Assembly (NCBI GenBank): GCA_037447655.1
Contig: JBBHKE010001339.1
Coordinates: 252,669 to 316,668 of the forward strand
Source of the DNA: Zygnema cylindricum
Lineage: Eukaryota > Streptophyta > Zygnematophyceae > Zygnematales > Zygnemataceae
DNA length: 64,000 nt
Direction of reading: 5' to 3'
Shown piece after piece: positions 63,472-64,000 of this stretch. The position numbers and the translations under genes were made by a program. Each line of letters starts with the position of its first letter. Position 1 is the first letter of the stretch. The notes under the pieces were generated by a model, which did not search any database, was not told the DNA's origin, and was given only the letters and a program-made list of their open reading frames with translations.

Positions 63472-64000
63472 TGTTGAAGGTCATGGGCATTAAGACTCGG
63501 CTGTGATCCACTACCACTAGGAGTCACACTTGCACCAGCAGGAGCAGGTGGAGCACTAGGGCTAATAGGAGCACTAGCAATAGGAGCTGAGCCATTATCA
63601 GACATTTTAGCGGAAGCAAACCCAAAGAGAAATGCCTAGAAGACTAGATCTATAGTGTAAGATATGTAACTCCAAACGAAAGAGGTATTTCAACCAAAAA
63701 ATCATGTACTACAAGCAAATAATAGACAATAGAGCATAAAACACCTTAAACTGCACTCAAAGCTCTCATTTCCTTAATTCTTGTGTAAAATGAACATTCT
63801 GTATTGAATTGATCAATCCTAATTGAACTAAATACTCAAAAGATCTACGAAACATCTTAAAAGATCTAGAAAACATCTAAAATATCTAGAAAACATCCAA
63901 AACGTATGTACATGGTCCACCAGACACCCTACTGACAAAATCTAAGTGTTTGGACCAGAATTGTCCACTAACAATATCTATACCCTAAAAATCCGGGTGA
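63472..64000 (-). repeat. CoC-type LTR inserted in CoF RT (runs off window)
   Basis: The last 529 bp of a 710-bp CoC LTR in minus orientation, ending TTCAACA at 63472. Whether it is a solo LTR or a full element cannot be seen. Its LTR-encoded gag start (ATG at 63603-63605) opens in frame into CoF RT, giving a 134-codon chimeric open frame (63201-63605). Confidence 0.9.

Larger units (their letters stand above)
61130..64000 (-). mobile_element. CoF: Ty1/copia retrotransposon, partial, with CoC LTR insert
   Basis: Minus-strand copia element whose 3' LTR and RT/RNase H lie in the window. A CoC-type LTR interrupts RT at 63472 and the rest is beyond the window end. LTR and PPT features match those of CoA and CoB. 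Confidence 0.88.

Overview
Every part of this 64 kb window that I can assign is LTR retrotransposon. I find no host protein gene, rRNA or tRNA gene. The elements are nested up to four deep and all of them are decayed. The source is probably a green plant (streptophyte): the copia-type primer-binding sites are an exact complement of the anticodon arm of a plant-type initiator tRNA-Met, and one element is a chromodomain Ty3/gypsy element (chromovirus). I cannot name the species. A seed-free land plant or charophyte alga would fit, but that is inference.

Labels used below. GyM-1 and GyM-2 are two copies of an unusual Ty3/gypsy family. CoA to CoF are Ty1/copia families, with CoB-1 and CoB-2 two copies of one family. 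ChV is a chromovirus.

Layout. GyM-1 occupies 1-1337, 15310-20725 and 27503-29589. Its gag is interrupted by CoA (minus strand, 2538-15309, with a partial tandem gag copy at 1338-2537). CoA is itself split by CoB-1 (minus strand, 5210-11619, 5-bp target duplication). The integrase of GyM-1 is split by CoC (plus strand, 20726-27502, 5-bp target duplication), and CoC carries a solo LTR of CoD (24669-25907). The 3' LTR of GyM-1 is broken at 29589 by CoE (minus strand, 29590-30385 and 44134-47584). CoE is split by CoB-2 (plus strand, 30386-44133), and CoB-2 is split by ChV (plus strand, 34643-41928), the youngest insertion. A 5'-truncated CoD element (47585-50459) follows, then GyM-2 (50460-59653), a partial extra GyM LTR, about 1.2 kb of unassigned AT-rich DNA, and finally CoF (minus strand, 61130-63471), which is interrupted by a CoC LTR running off the window end.

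The most interesting system is the GyM family. Its polyprotein order reads gag - CCHC - second CCHC - protease - C5 cytosine DNA methyltransferase - reverse transcriptase - RNase H - integrase - PHD finger. The methyltransferase motifs sit in one reading frame in GyM-1 (17440-18450) and recur in GyM-2, so the domain belongs to the family. A retroelement carrying both a DNA methylation writer and a chromatin-reader-like finger suggests self-directed epigenetic marking or targeted integration.

Two further themes stand out. In at least five copia families the gag start codon lies inside the LTR, and translation would run straight through the primer-binding site, which encodes a conserved V-M-G-P-type peptide; pol stops at the polypurine tract. 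As a result LTRs act as portable start-codon exons, and three of them are fused in frame to downstream coding sequence. Separately, ChV carries an intact 424-codon extra ORF between integrase and its 3' LTR that I cannot assign to any family.
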